From assembly GCA_022496185.1 (NCBI GenBank), contig WTXG01000100.1, forward strand, positions 1-64,000: a stretch of DNA of 64,000 bases, given 5' to 3'. Origin of the DNA: Multifurca ochricompacta (Eukaryota > Basidiomycota > Agaricomycetes > Russulales > Russulaceae). A program made the translations under genes and the position numbers. Under the pieces are notes generated by a model, which ran no database searches, had not been told where the DNA came from, and saw only the letters and a program-made list of their open reading frames with translations. Shown here in pieces: positions 10,449 through 20,907 of this stretch; the first letter of the stretch is position 1, and each line of letters starts with the position of its first letter.

Positions 10449-11654
10449 AGCAACTGCTACACATGTTCCTGAGGCTCCTCAAGATGAGGAAGACCTAGAA
10501 GAGGAACAGGAGGACATTGTACCTCCACAATTAATACCACAGCCTACCACACCCACACATAACATAGACACCACACAACCTCAGACTATATATCAGACCC
10601 CTCCATCTCAAATCATGGAACCATCCTCCCCTCCCAAAAGAACCAAAGCAATCAGAAAATCACAAAGGATTGCAGACAGAATTCCTCAACCTAATTTTCA
10701 GAGGACAAGTCCACGCTCTGAATGACGAGATAGGGCAATCCAAGAAGATTTAGACTTGGATACTGCACACCCCAATTGGAATCATCGTCTGAATCCTTGA
10801 TTCTACAACGAGGATAATGCAGAGTTTGTGCAAGGTTCTTCCAGACTTGGTCAGATGGATCTACTCAATGCTGCAGGATCACCTTATAGGGATCCTCTTA
10901 CATTTAAAGAAGCAATGGAGTCTGATAATGCCAGTGATTGGCTTGAGGCATGTCAATATGAGATTGATGCCTTAGAAAAACTTAAAGTGTGGCGCCTTGA
11001 AGACCTTCCTGAAGGTAGAAAGGCTGTAAAGTCCAAATGGGTCTTTAAATTGAAAGCAGATGGATGCTTTCATGCTAGGCTTGTAGCAAAAGGGTTCACC
11101 CAAATAGAAGGGGTGGACTTCGATGAAACCTTCTCCCCAGTCGCCAGATTTGAGTCTCTTAGACTGTTGTTAGTGTTGGCTGCACTTGAGGATTGGGAAA
11201 TCCACCAAATGGATGTCAAATCGGCATTCCTACATGGCGACCTGGATGAGGAGATCTACATGGAGCAACCTGTCGGTTTCATTGTTGCTGGACAAGAGTC
11301 CAAAGTTTGTAGGCTACAGAAGGCTCTGTATGGCCTCAAACAAGCTTCCTGGGCATGGAACTTACAATTCCATGCAGTTCTCAATGAACTGAGCTTTACT
11401 CGGACGTACTCTGATGCAGGAGTATATGTGTATCATCACCAAGAGGGGGATGGTTCACTTTTTGTCATTTTATATGTTGATGACATCACTATACTTGGGT
11501 CCTCCACTAAGAAGATTCAATGGCTGAAGGACTCTCTATCTAGCCGATATGAGATGACCGATCTTGGCAAAATCCAGTCCTACCTTGGAGTTAACATCAC
11601 CAGGGATCGTCCTAACAAGACACTGGATATTGACCAGACAGCCTATGTATCCTC

Positions 11655-12096
11655 TGGTATGATTATGGATGCAAAAGAAGACAAGTGGAGATGCGCAAGT
11701 GGGTTTAGAGGTGGACACAAAGCAAGAAACTCTGATTTTGATACAAGCGAAACTAATAGGTTTTTTATACAGTTTATACTATAGGAGTCAAATAGGAGAC
11801 ACAATAGAAAGGAGTCGAAGCAGAAAGCCAAAAGCAATGGCTAGGTGTTCATACAATGTAAACTACAAGTCCTTTAGAATGAAGCGCATGTGATGCTGAG
11901 TAAAAGGGAGTGTGCAATAGAATGATTACTGAAACAGATTTAAGTCGTGCTTGAATAAAATAAAACCGGAGTAATAAAATGGAAAGGTAGAATGCATTTA
12001 CTCTTCTGAACATGAAACCTTAGACCATAGAATCTTGAGTGGTGTCCAAAGAATTAAGCTTGTCTGATTTGCATGTCTTGAGATCCAGATCCATCA
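11655..12096. repeat. Nested solo LTR 4 (unrelated family), TSD tcctc
   Basis: 442 bp, TGGTATGATTATGG...GATCCATCA, flanked by tcctc at 11650-11654 and 12097-12101. It shows no similarity to the other LTRs here. TG...CA ends and a 5-bp TSD fit an LTR; the orientation cannot be told. It splits RT from RNase H. The empty site is in copia 2 near 15970. Confidence 0.8.
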
Positions 12097-13124
12097 TCCT
12101 CTATAGTTGAGAGGTTTGGAATGGGGGATTCCAACCCAGTATATACTCCTCTACCCTCTGGCGTGGATGTTCATTTGGTCAAGTTTGAAGACCAAGCATC
12201 TACCTCTGATATTAAGAGGTATCAGCAGCTAATGGGGTCTCTGCTTTGGGTGCAGATTGGAAGCAGACCTGACATTAGTTTTGCTGTTGCACGCCTCAGC
12301 CAATTCGCTTCCAACCCTTCCCAGCAGCACATGCAACTAGCAAAATATGTCTTAGCCTATCTAAATGCTACAAAAGACTACAAGTTGCGCCATTCTGGAG
12401 GGAATGGTGAAGTTGGCCTTCATGGCTATGCGGATTCCTCATGGGGAGATCAAGAGGACCCCCACTCCACCTCAGGCTACATCTTTTTCCTTGCTAATGG
12501 AGCCATCAGCTGGTGTTCCAGGAAGCAGAAGACAGTAGCACAGTCCACCACTGAAGCCGAGTATATGAGCCTTGCTGAGGCATCAAATCAGGCTGCATGG
12601 TATAGGACTTTTATGCAGGAATTGGGATATGAAGTTAGTTCACCCATACAACTGCATTGTGACAATAAGGGTGCAGTAGATCTTGCATTAAACCCTGTCA
12701 CAGGAAGGCAATCAAAGCACATACCCATAAAGTACCATGCCATTAGGGAGTATGTAGAATCACACCAGATTGACTTGGTGCAAACTCCCACTGGAGAGAT
12801 GCTAGCAGATGGCCTTACAAAGTCTCTGCCTAGATCATCTTTTGATCTCATGGTAACTGGATTTGGACTAGTGCTGGAATGAAGGAGCTGGAATCTGGAG
12901 ACCTTGTTCACCAGTTTCACTTTCCCACCATGCCACATGAGTATATTCTCGACCTTGAGAGTGACGCAAGAGGTGTGTAGACTTGCATAAGTGAATCTAC
13001 AACTCGTATGCAAAGCTCACAAAGAGTTAGAGAAGTTGGATCTCTGGCTGGTGACATGTTCATTCAATTGTGAACAGCAGTGTGCTCATTCAATTCATTC
13101 CATTTAATGATCGATGCCTTCACC

Positions 13125-13133
13125 ATGGAGGGA
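13125..13133 (+). other. Polypurine tract of copia element 1
   Basis: ATGGAGGGA lies immediately before the 3' LTR, the position from which plus-strand DNA synthesis is primed. The same motif, inverted, abuts the LTR of copia element 2. Confidence 0.75.
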
Positions 13134-13648
13134 TGTTGACACAGGACGTGTCTGGAGATGCTTCAGGCATCTGAGGATCGCTTTAGCTGTAGATAAGATT
13201 AGATTAGGTTCCGGAGTTTCGGACTTTTTACAATATCTTTATTACATTTCTTTCTCACCTTACTCAGCTGATTAGTGATGTCCTTAGTAATGCGCAGTAA
13301 GCACATGATATCTCTTTGGCCAATGGCCTTTATCCCTCTCTGTCTATTGTCCAGCACTTGTGGACTTATTCCCAGTGTGCACAGACCATTTCCCCTGGCC
13401 CCTGTGGGTATATAAGGGTGTCTGTTTTGTCTCTTACACTTCAGAGTTCTTCTAACCTCTGAAGCGTAAGTTCCTTTACTTTACTCTCTACTACCTTTAG
13501 ACTAACCTTCTATATAGACTTGTCTTTGTTCTATGTCAGTAGTATAGTATAATATAGAGTTCTTCTAACCTCTGAAGCACTTGTCTTTGTTCTAGCCTAA
13601 CATGCTACTAACCACAGTCAGTATAACCAGCAGCATGATTGTTTGACA
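13134..13648 (+). repeat. Copia element 1, 3' LTR
   Basis: 515 bp, near-identical to 5129-5644 and ending TGTTTGACA before the TSD aagtg. Confidence 0.95.
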
Positions 13649-13754
13649 AAGTGAGGTGCGTTAGGATGGGTGTTGATAGCTGGGATCAATTGATCTAACC
13701 AAGTATCCAAACGTCTGCCAAAACAATCAACAATGTATTGTTTGTCTCTATGTA

Positions 13755-14060
13755 CATCACGTGTGGAACAGGTATAGTGCAGCTTGCTACATCACTGCTA
13801 GCTATCTCACCTTGATTAGACTTAGAGGCTTAGCTGTAGTCAATAATGCAATAGCAACTGCTTTATCTATAGCAGATCTATGTACTATATTGGCTACTGG
13901 TTTAAATGAACGTGTTATTGAGTTATCTCATCTAATGATATGATTTGATCACATGTCAGATCTTAGATGAACGCGTTTTTGAGTTGTGTTATCTACGCAT
14001 GATCATAATCATGTCAAACCGCTATCCCGGAACCTCTTGTACTGCTATCTTGGTTCAACA
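13755..14060 (+). repeat. Dispersed repeat with a possible decayed Alba-like reading frame
   Basis: Resembles 58930-59190 in the same orientation, sharing GTGGAACAGG, AGAGGCTTAG, AATGCAATAGCAACT and CCGCTATCCCGG. A short frame reads LIRLRGLAVVNNAIATALSI; the second copy, after a frame change, reads RGLDGVDNAIATTLSI. This loosely recalls Alba-type DNA/RNA-binding proteins, but the match is weak and both copies are broken. No other gene is visible in 13654-14272. Confidence 0.4.
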
Positions 14061-14216
14061 GAGTTTGCTGTTGTTTACTTTACATCACGTGATTCATCAA
14101 ACTGCTGGGTGAATTGCATTCACTAAGTAGCTCTACTTCTGAAAAGTAGCTCTACATTTGAAAAGTGGCTCTAAGCATCCAGACAAGCCTGCTAGAGCTA
14201 ACGGAGAATCCAGATT

Positions 14217-14255
14217 GCTGGATTGGCTGGAATGGCTAGCACTAGCCAATCCAGC
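14217..14255. repeat. 12-bp perfect inverted repeat
   Basis: GCTGGATTGGCT (14217-14228) and AGCCAATCCAGC (14244-14255) are exact reverse complements around a 15-nt loop. It lies just outside the point where homology to the other receptor gene begins (about 14273). Confidence 0.85.
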
Positions 14256-14435
14256 AAAATGTCATTTTCCTGATGTATCCCCATGCAGAGTAACAGGAAC
14301 TACAGAAATCACATACTAAGAGAAGGATGCCAATGCCAGCAAAGACCACTTTTGCAGGGGAGAATACCTGAATATTGAATATGAGGACAGTGGCATCTAA
14401 ATGATTGACCTGGATAGATTCACCAGACTGATGCC

Positions 14436-14943
14436 TGTGAAACAATCATGCTGCTGGTTATACTGACTGTGGTTAGTAGCGGTGAGGCTAAAAGACAAGT
14501 AGTACTTCAGAGGTTAGAAGAACTCTATACAACTATACTACTAACCTAAAAGACAAGTAGTCTACATAAGACAGTTAGTCAAAGGTAAAAGAAAGTATAG
14601 TAAAGGAACTTACACTTCAGAGGTTAGAAGAACTCTGAAGTGAAAGAGACGAAACAGACACCCTTATATACCCATGGGGCCAGGGGAAATGGTCTGTGCG
14701 CACTGGGAATAAGTCCACAAGTGCTGGACAATAAACAGAGAGGGATAAAGGCCATTGGCCAAAGAGATATCACATGCTTACTGCGCATTACTAAGTCCAT
14801 CACTAATCAGCTGAGTAAGGTGAGAAAGAAATGTAATAAAGATAACATAAAAAGTCCGATACTCCGAATCTAATCTAATCTAATCTACAGCTGAAGCGAA
14901 CCTTAGATGCCTGAAGCATCTCCAGACACGTCCTGTGTCAACA
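14436..14943 (-). repeat. Copia element 2, 3' LTR
   Basis: 508 bp; minus-strand reading starts TGTTGACACAGG. Same family as 5129-5644. Confidence 0.93.
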
Positions 14944-15194
14944 TCCCTCCATGGTGAAGGCATCGATCATTAGGTGGAAATGAGTTGAATGAGCACACTG
15001 CTTGTTCACAATTAATGAACACATCGCCAGCCAGAGATCCAACTTCTCTAACTCTTTGTGAGCTTTGCATACGAGTTGTAGATTCGCTTATGCAAGTCTA
15101 CACACCTCTTGCGTCACTCTCGAGGTCGAGAACATGCTCATGTGGCATGGTGGGAAAGTGAAAATGGTGAACAAAGTCTCCAGATTCCAGCTCC

Positions 15195-18100
15195 TCATTC
15201 CAGCACTAGTCCAAATCCAGTTACCATAAGATCAAAAGATGATCTGGCAGAGACTTTGTAAGGCCATCTGCCAGCATCTCTCCAGTGGGAGTTCGCACCA
15301 AGTCTATCTGGTGTGATTCTACATACTCCCTAATGGCATGGTACTTTATTGGTATGTGCTTTGATCGCCTTCCTGTGACAGGGTTTAATGCAAGATCTAC
15401 TGCACCCTTATTGTCACAATGCAGTTGTATGGGTGAACTAACTTCATACCCAATTCCTGCATGAACGTCCTATACCACACTGCCTGATTTGATGCCTCAG
15501 CAAGGCTCATATACTCGGCTTCAGTGGTGGACTGTGCTACTGTCTTCTGCTTCCTGGAACACCAGCTAATGGCTCCATTAGCAAGGAAAAGACATAGCCG
15601 AGGTGGAGTGGGGTCCTCTTGATCTCCCCATGAGGAGTCCGCAAAGCCATGAAGGCCGACTTCACCATTCCCTCCAGAATAGCGCAACTTGTAGTCTTTT
15701 GTAGCATTTAGATATGCTAAGACATACTTTGCTAGTCGCATGTGCTGCTGGGAAGGGTTGGAAGCAAATTGGCTAAGGCGTGCAACAGCGAAACTAATGT
15801 CAGGTCTGCTTCCAATCTGCACCCAAAGCAGAGACCCCATTAACTGCTGATACCTCTTAATATCAGAGGTAGATGCCTGGTCTTCAAACTTGACCAAATG
15901 AACATCCACGCCAGAGGGTAGAGGAGTATATACTGGGTTGGAATCCCCCATTCCAAACCTCTCAACTATAGAGGATACATAGGCTGTCTGGTCGATATCC
16001 AGTGTCTTGTTAGGACGTCCCTGGTGATGTTAACTCCAAGGTAGACTGGATTTGCCAAGATCGGTCATCTCATATCGGCTAGATAGAGAGTCCTTCAGCC
16101 ATTGAATCTTCTTAGTGGAGGACCCAAGTATAGTGATGTCATCAACATATAAAATGACAAAAGTGAACCATCCCCCTCTTGGTGATGATACACATATACT
16201 CCTGCATCAGAGTACTCCGAGTGAAGCTCAGTTCATTGAGAACTGCATGGAATTGTAAGTTCCATGCCGGAAGCTTGTTTGAGGCCATACAGAGCCTTCT
16301 GTAGCCTACAAACTTTGGACTCTTGTCCAGCAACGATGAAACCAACAGGTTGCTCCATGTAAATCTCCTCATCCAGATCACCATGTAGGAATGCCGATTT
16401 GACATCCATCTGGTGGATTTCCCAATCCTCAAGCGCGGCCAATGCTAATAATAATCTAAGAGACTCAAATCTGGCGACTGGGGAGAAGGTTTCATCGAAG
16501 TCCACCCCCTCTATTTGGGTGAACCCTTTTGCTACAAGCCTAGCATGAAAGCGTCCATCTGCTTTCAATTAAAGACCCACTTGGACTTTACAGCCTTTCT
16601 ACCTTCAGGAAGGTCTTCAAGGCGCCACACTTTAAGTTTTTCTAAGGCATCAATTTCATATTGACATGCCTCAAGCCAATCACTGGCATTATCAGACTCC
16701 ATTGCTTCTTTAAATGTAAGAGGATCCCTATAAGGCATCCTGCAGCATTAAGTAGATCCATCTGACCAAGTCTGGAAGAACCTTGCACAAACTCGCATTA
16801 TCCTCGTTGTGAAGCGAGGATTCAGAGACGATTCCGATTGGGACGTGCAGTATCCAAGTCTAAATCTTCTTGGATTGCCCTATCTGTCGTTCAGAGGTGG
16901 ACTTGTCCTCTGAAAATTAGGTTGAGGAATTCTGTCTGCAATCCTTTGTGATTTTCTGATTGCTTGGTTCTTTTGGGAGGGGAGGATGGTTCCATGATTT
17001 GAGATGGAGGGTCTGATATATAGTCTGAGGTGTGTGGTGTCTACATTACGTGTGGGTGTGGTAGGCTGTGGTGCTAATTGAGGAGGTACTATGTCCTCCT
17101 GTTCCTCTTCTAGGTCTTCCTCATCTTGAGGAGCCTCAGGAACATGCGTAGCAGTTGCTGGTGGTGGCTGGACTGGGCCACCAGGTAAAGTAAATGAGCC
17201 ACCTTGATAGGTTGCTCTATGGATTTATCTGCTCTGTTGTCCTTATAGAGCGGGATGGGAAGGATCTCTCATCAAATGTAACATCTCGTGAAGAGATGAG
17301 AGACTGGGTACGACTATCCCAAAGTGTATAGCCCTTAGAAGTGGGCTCATACCCACAAAGACGGCTTCCCTGCTTTGGGATCTAATTTATGCCGCTTGCC
17401 CTCTGGAACATGGTAATAGGCTTTGCAACCAAAGACCTTAAATACGAGACATCTGGTTTGTTCCCAACCAGAAGCTCAAGCGGAGTTTTCCACTTATTAG
17501 AACGGATGGGAGTTCTTTATATATATGACATGCTGTCTCGACAGCACACTCCCAGAACCAAGAGATAGGCCAGCATCGTGCAGCATGCTAGTGCCTTTTT
17601 CCATAATGGTTCTATTAAATCTCTCGGCCTTCCATTCTGTTGTGGACTATACGGCATCGTAAGTTTATGCTCTATGCCAAATCTTCAAGCATTGCTTTCA
17701 GCGCCTTGTTCACATACTGCCACCATGATCTGTATGAAGACACTTGATTTTATGATTAAATTTATTTTCAAGTAGTGTCTTCAGTTTATTGAAAACTGGT
17801 GTGAACAGATCTTTAGACTTCATTGGAACGATTAGAGCGTATCTGCTAAATCGTCCAAGAAGGTGGCAAAGTATAGATTCCCTTGTATTGAACTGCACTG
17901 CAAGGGTCCTACGAGATCACTATGAAGGATCTCAAGGGGGGCTGATGCGCGCTTTGAAGATGGGGGAAATGGAAGACGATGGGACTTGCCCATTTCACAG
18001 CCATAACATGGCTTGTCTTCCACTTGGCTATTATTATTTTGAGGCCTTTAACCGCCTCAGGAGCATATCTTTTCAGGGCTTCTTTAGACATATGGCCCAT

Positions 18101-19471
18101 TCTTTGATGCCAGATTTCAAGTGAGGCAGATGCAGTTGTTGGATACTGTTTAGGACGTGTTTGCCTAGTACCCAATACAATTTGCCAAACTTCCATGCTT
18201 CCGCTATGATATTGTCGCCATATTTATTGTTGCCTTCTTGTTATCAAAGAACACAGTTGCCCCTTTTTCTACTAGGGCACTGGCGGAGAGTATTTTATGT
18301 CCTCCAGGCATGTGGAGCACATTGCTCAATTCCAAGTTGAAACCTTGATCAGTCCTGATGATCACGGTGCCAATCCATTTGTTTTGACTATGGAGTTGTC
18401 ACCTAGTGATACTTCATGGGTTGTGTCGACTTTATATGTATCAAAGTCTTCAAGGTTGGGACTGAAATGAGACGTTGCTCCACTATCAAGCATCCAATAA
18501 TCTGATTGATATCCAGATTATAGGAGTGAACATAAAGGCAAATGCGAGGTGCTTCTAGCACCTCCTCTATTTTGCCACTACCATTAACTACAGTGGCTAT
18601 AGTTGTATATTTTGGGCCTCAGCCCTCTTCTTGTTCCCTGCCTTGCCCTTTTTGGCATTCTCCAGGTCCTTTTTCTTCTTTGCACAAGCATTGGACTTGT
18701 GTCCAGGCTTTTGGCAATAGAAGCAGACCACCCCTTGTGAACCAGGGGCAGCAGCGGGAAGTGGTGATAAATTTGTATTTTTTGTTTAGATTTGACAGGT
18801 GCAGCCTTAGATAGGACTGCACTACCACTTCCTGAGGACCCGCCAGGCGACTCTCCTCATTTAGGAACCTCTGCACAAGGTCCTGAGGAGAAAGACGCTC
18901 TGGATCGCCAGAGGCCAGTATGGAGCCGGCAATGGTACTGTAGGAGTCTGGGAGAGCTTCAATAAAATGAAGCTCATCTGGAGGTCATTGACCTCCATCC
19001 CATTCTCCCTAAGGGTACTCCTGGCATCTAGGACCTTTTGTAATTGGGTCCTAAATGACTGTCCTTCATCTAAACGGAAGGACACCAGGGCAAGCCACAA
19101 GTTATACGTGGCCATGCTCCCTACAGCACCATAAAGCCATTCCAACTTACTATACTTCTCAAAAGAGAAGGATAGTCGGCATCGGAGGTTACTTGAGAGT
19201 AACCTCCTGGGTTACATTAAGATAGAGTAGCCCAATTAACATTTCCTCTTCTCCCATCCATTCCCTAGGATGGGATCAATACTCCTTCTGCATTTTCTCC
19301 TTCTCTCTTTGTCCTCTGGGAGGAGGGGCATGTCAGGGTAGGCGGTAATAATGTGCCTCCTGAGCCCATTCATCCTCAAAGGGCATTGAAGTTGGCAGAC
19401 CAAACCTGCCAGTTGGAGCCATCAAGGCGCTCCATCTTGGAGGAGGGAGGGAAGACAATTGAGGACGGCAT
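15195..19471 (-). pseudogene. Copia gag-pol polyprotein, frameshifted
   Basis: The ATG at 19471 matches that of element 1. Gag, zinc knuckle, protease, integrase (GHMSKEALKRY, SPIVFHF), RT ([32 protein letters not shown]) and RNase H (QSTTEAEYMSLAEA, ending at TGA 15195-15197) are all recognisable but spread over several frames by small indels. No full-length polyprotein can be made. At the position of the first TGA stop of element 1 this copy still has CGA. Confidence 0.9.
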
Positions 19472-20387
19472 TTTGAGATGTTATAAAAGTTCCTGGTTCC
19501 AAGGAGCAATTAGAACCAGTGCCCAGGTCTCGCTTAAGAGTGCCACCCCATACTGTGGCACTATGCTTCAGAACCTAAAGAGGTCCTGCCTTTGTTGTGC
19601 GACTTTCTAGGTTAGTAAAGCTGTCTAGCGCAATCCTGCAACTAGACATAAGCTCTGGTAGACTAGCCAGAGTGTCTAGTGTAACAGGACTGGGAGTCAT
19701 GTCATGGAGGAGCCAACCGCAAGTTCCATTAGAGACAAAGGGTGTATAGCCCTTCCTCTAATGCTGGTGGTGGAGTCCATGATTAAGCCCTAGATGATTG
19801 GGGCCATGACTAAGTAGATGTCTAGTCTGTCTCTGGTAGGGCGTGGTTACCCTACAAGGCAACGGATACTTATGCCCAGAGATGAAGACTATATCTACTA
19901 TGTATAGACTATAGTAGTGCAGCCTACTTGTATCGAGCCCAAGCGTCATGGGAGTGACTACCCATGCCTTGTTCTAGACCCTAAACTCCACATGCGGGTC
20001 GCTAAACCCGGCTTACAGATAGAGCCAAGCATTGACTGGACTTAAAGCCACAAGCTTCTGGCTATAGGCCTACTAAGACTATCTATGGGACAAAACCCAG
20101 CTACAACTATGAAATTACTAATACCTAGTGCGCACTCAAGGAGCTCAAGGTGTTTCACCCGCTTAGGGTCCCTCATCACCTTTTGCAAGAACCCCAAAGG
20201 GCTAGCCAAACAGTTCAGGATGAGCAGTAAACTGCATCATCCTGTGGGGTGTTAAGGTGCACAGACAGTAAATAAGAAGCTCACTGGAAGAAGCTAGTGG
20301 GAAAGACTTTGAAGCTTTTGTGAGCTTGATGTGCGAAGAGCGAGTTGGGCTGTATGAACAAAGGGAATTACAGATCAGTATGAGCGG

Positions 20388-20401
20388 CAGGGCCCATAAC
20401 C
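20388..20401 (-). other. Primer-binding site of copia element 2 (half tRNA-iMet)
   Basis: CAGGGCCCATAACC on the plus strand directly abuts the 5' LTR; it is identical (inverted) to the site of element 1. 19472-20387 is the non-coding leader. Confidence 0.8.
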
Positions 20402-20907
20402 TGTCAAACAATCATGCTGCTGGTTATACTGACTGTGGTTAGTAGCGTGAGGCTAAAAACAAGTAGTACTTCAGAGGTTAGAAGAACTCTATACAACTAT
20501 ACTACTGACCTAAAAACAAGTAGTCTACATAAGACGGTTAGTCAAAGGTAAAAGAAAGTATAGTAAAGGAACTTACACTTCAGAGGTTAGAAGAACTCTG
20601 AAGTGAAAGAGATGAAACAGACACCCTTATATACCCATGGGGGCCAGGGGAAATGGTCTGTGCGCACTGGGAATAAGTCCACAAGTGCCAGACAATAAAC
20701 AGAGAGGGATAAAGGCCATTGGCCAAAGAGATATCACATGCTTACTGCGCATTACTAAGTCCATCACTAATCAGCTGAGTAAGGTGAGAAAGAAATGTAA
20801 TAAAGATAACATAAAAAGTCCGATACTCCGAATCTAATCTAATCTAATCTACAGCTGAAGCGAACCTTAGATGCCTGAAGCATCTCCAGACACGTCCTGT
20901 GTCAACA
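20402..20907 (-). repeat. Copia element 2, 5' LTR
   Basis: 506 bp, TGTCAAACA...GTGTCAACA on the plus strand. Confidence 0.93.

Larger units (their letters stand above)
7084..12882 (+). pseudogene. Copia gag-pol polyprotein, interrupted
   Basis: The best start is ATG 7084 (MPSSIVFPPSSKMEHLDGSN). Gag has the gag-2/UBN2-type core and a zinc knuckle CFYCQKPGHKSNAC. Protease: WMLDSGAMAHFSP. Integrase: pre-integrase IWHQRMGHMS with HHCC residues, then a DDE core including HSDLIGPL, HTDHGGEY and [66 protein letters not shown]. RNase H: ADSSWGDQEDPHSTSGY, STTEAEY, LHCDNKGA. The frame is broken by three solo LTRs (8280, 9946, 11655) and by in-frame TGA codons at 10723 and 10798. The segments between the insertions otherwise stay open, so the element was probably intact until recently. 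Confidence 0.93.
5129..13648 (+). mobile_element. Full-length Ty1/copia retrotransposon with four nested solo LTRs
   Basis: Flanked by a perfect 5-bp target duplication aagtg (5124-5128 and 13649-13653). The LTRs are 5129-5644 and 13134-13648. Order: LTR, half-tRNA primer site, about 0.9 kb leader, gag-protease-integrase-RT-RNase H, polypurine tract, LTR. The gene order (integrase before RT) defines Pseudoviridae/copia. Solo LTRs with their own TSDs sit at 6389, 8280, 9946 and 11655. Subtracting them and one TSD copy each leaves about 6.5 kb, close to the second copy at 14436-20907 (6.47 kb). The coding region is broken by these insertions and by two TGA stops. Confidence 0.95.
14436..20907 (-). 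mobile_element. Second full-length Ty1/copia element
   Basis: 6,472 bp with TSD atgcc (14431-14435 and 20908-20912). LTRs are 14436-14943 (3') and 20402-20907 (5'), with an inverted polypurine tract next to the former and the primer site next to the latter. Same family as copia element 1 but without nested LTRs, so it supplies the empty site for each of them. Its coding region has many frameshifts. Confidence 0.95.
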
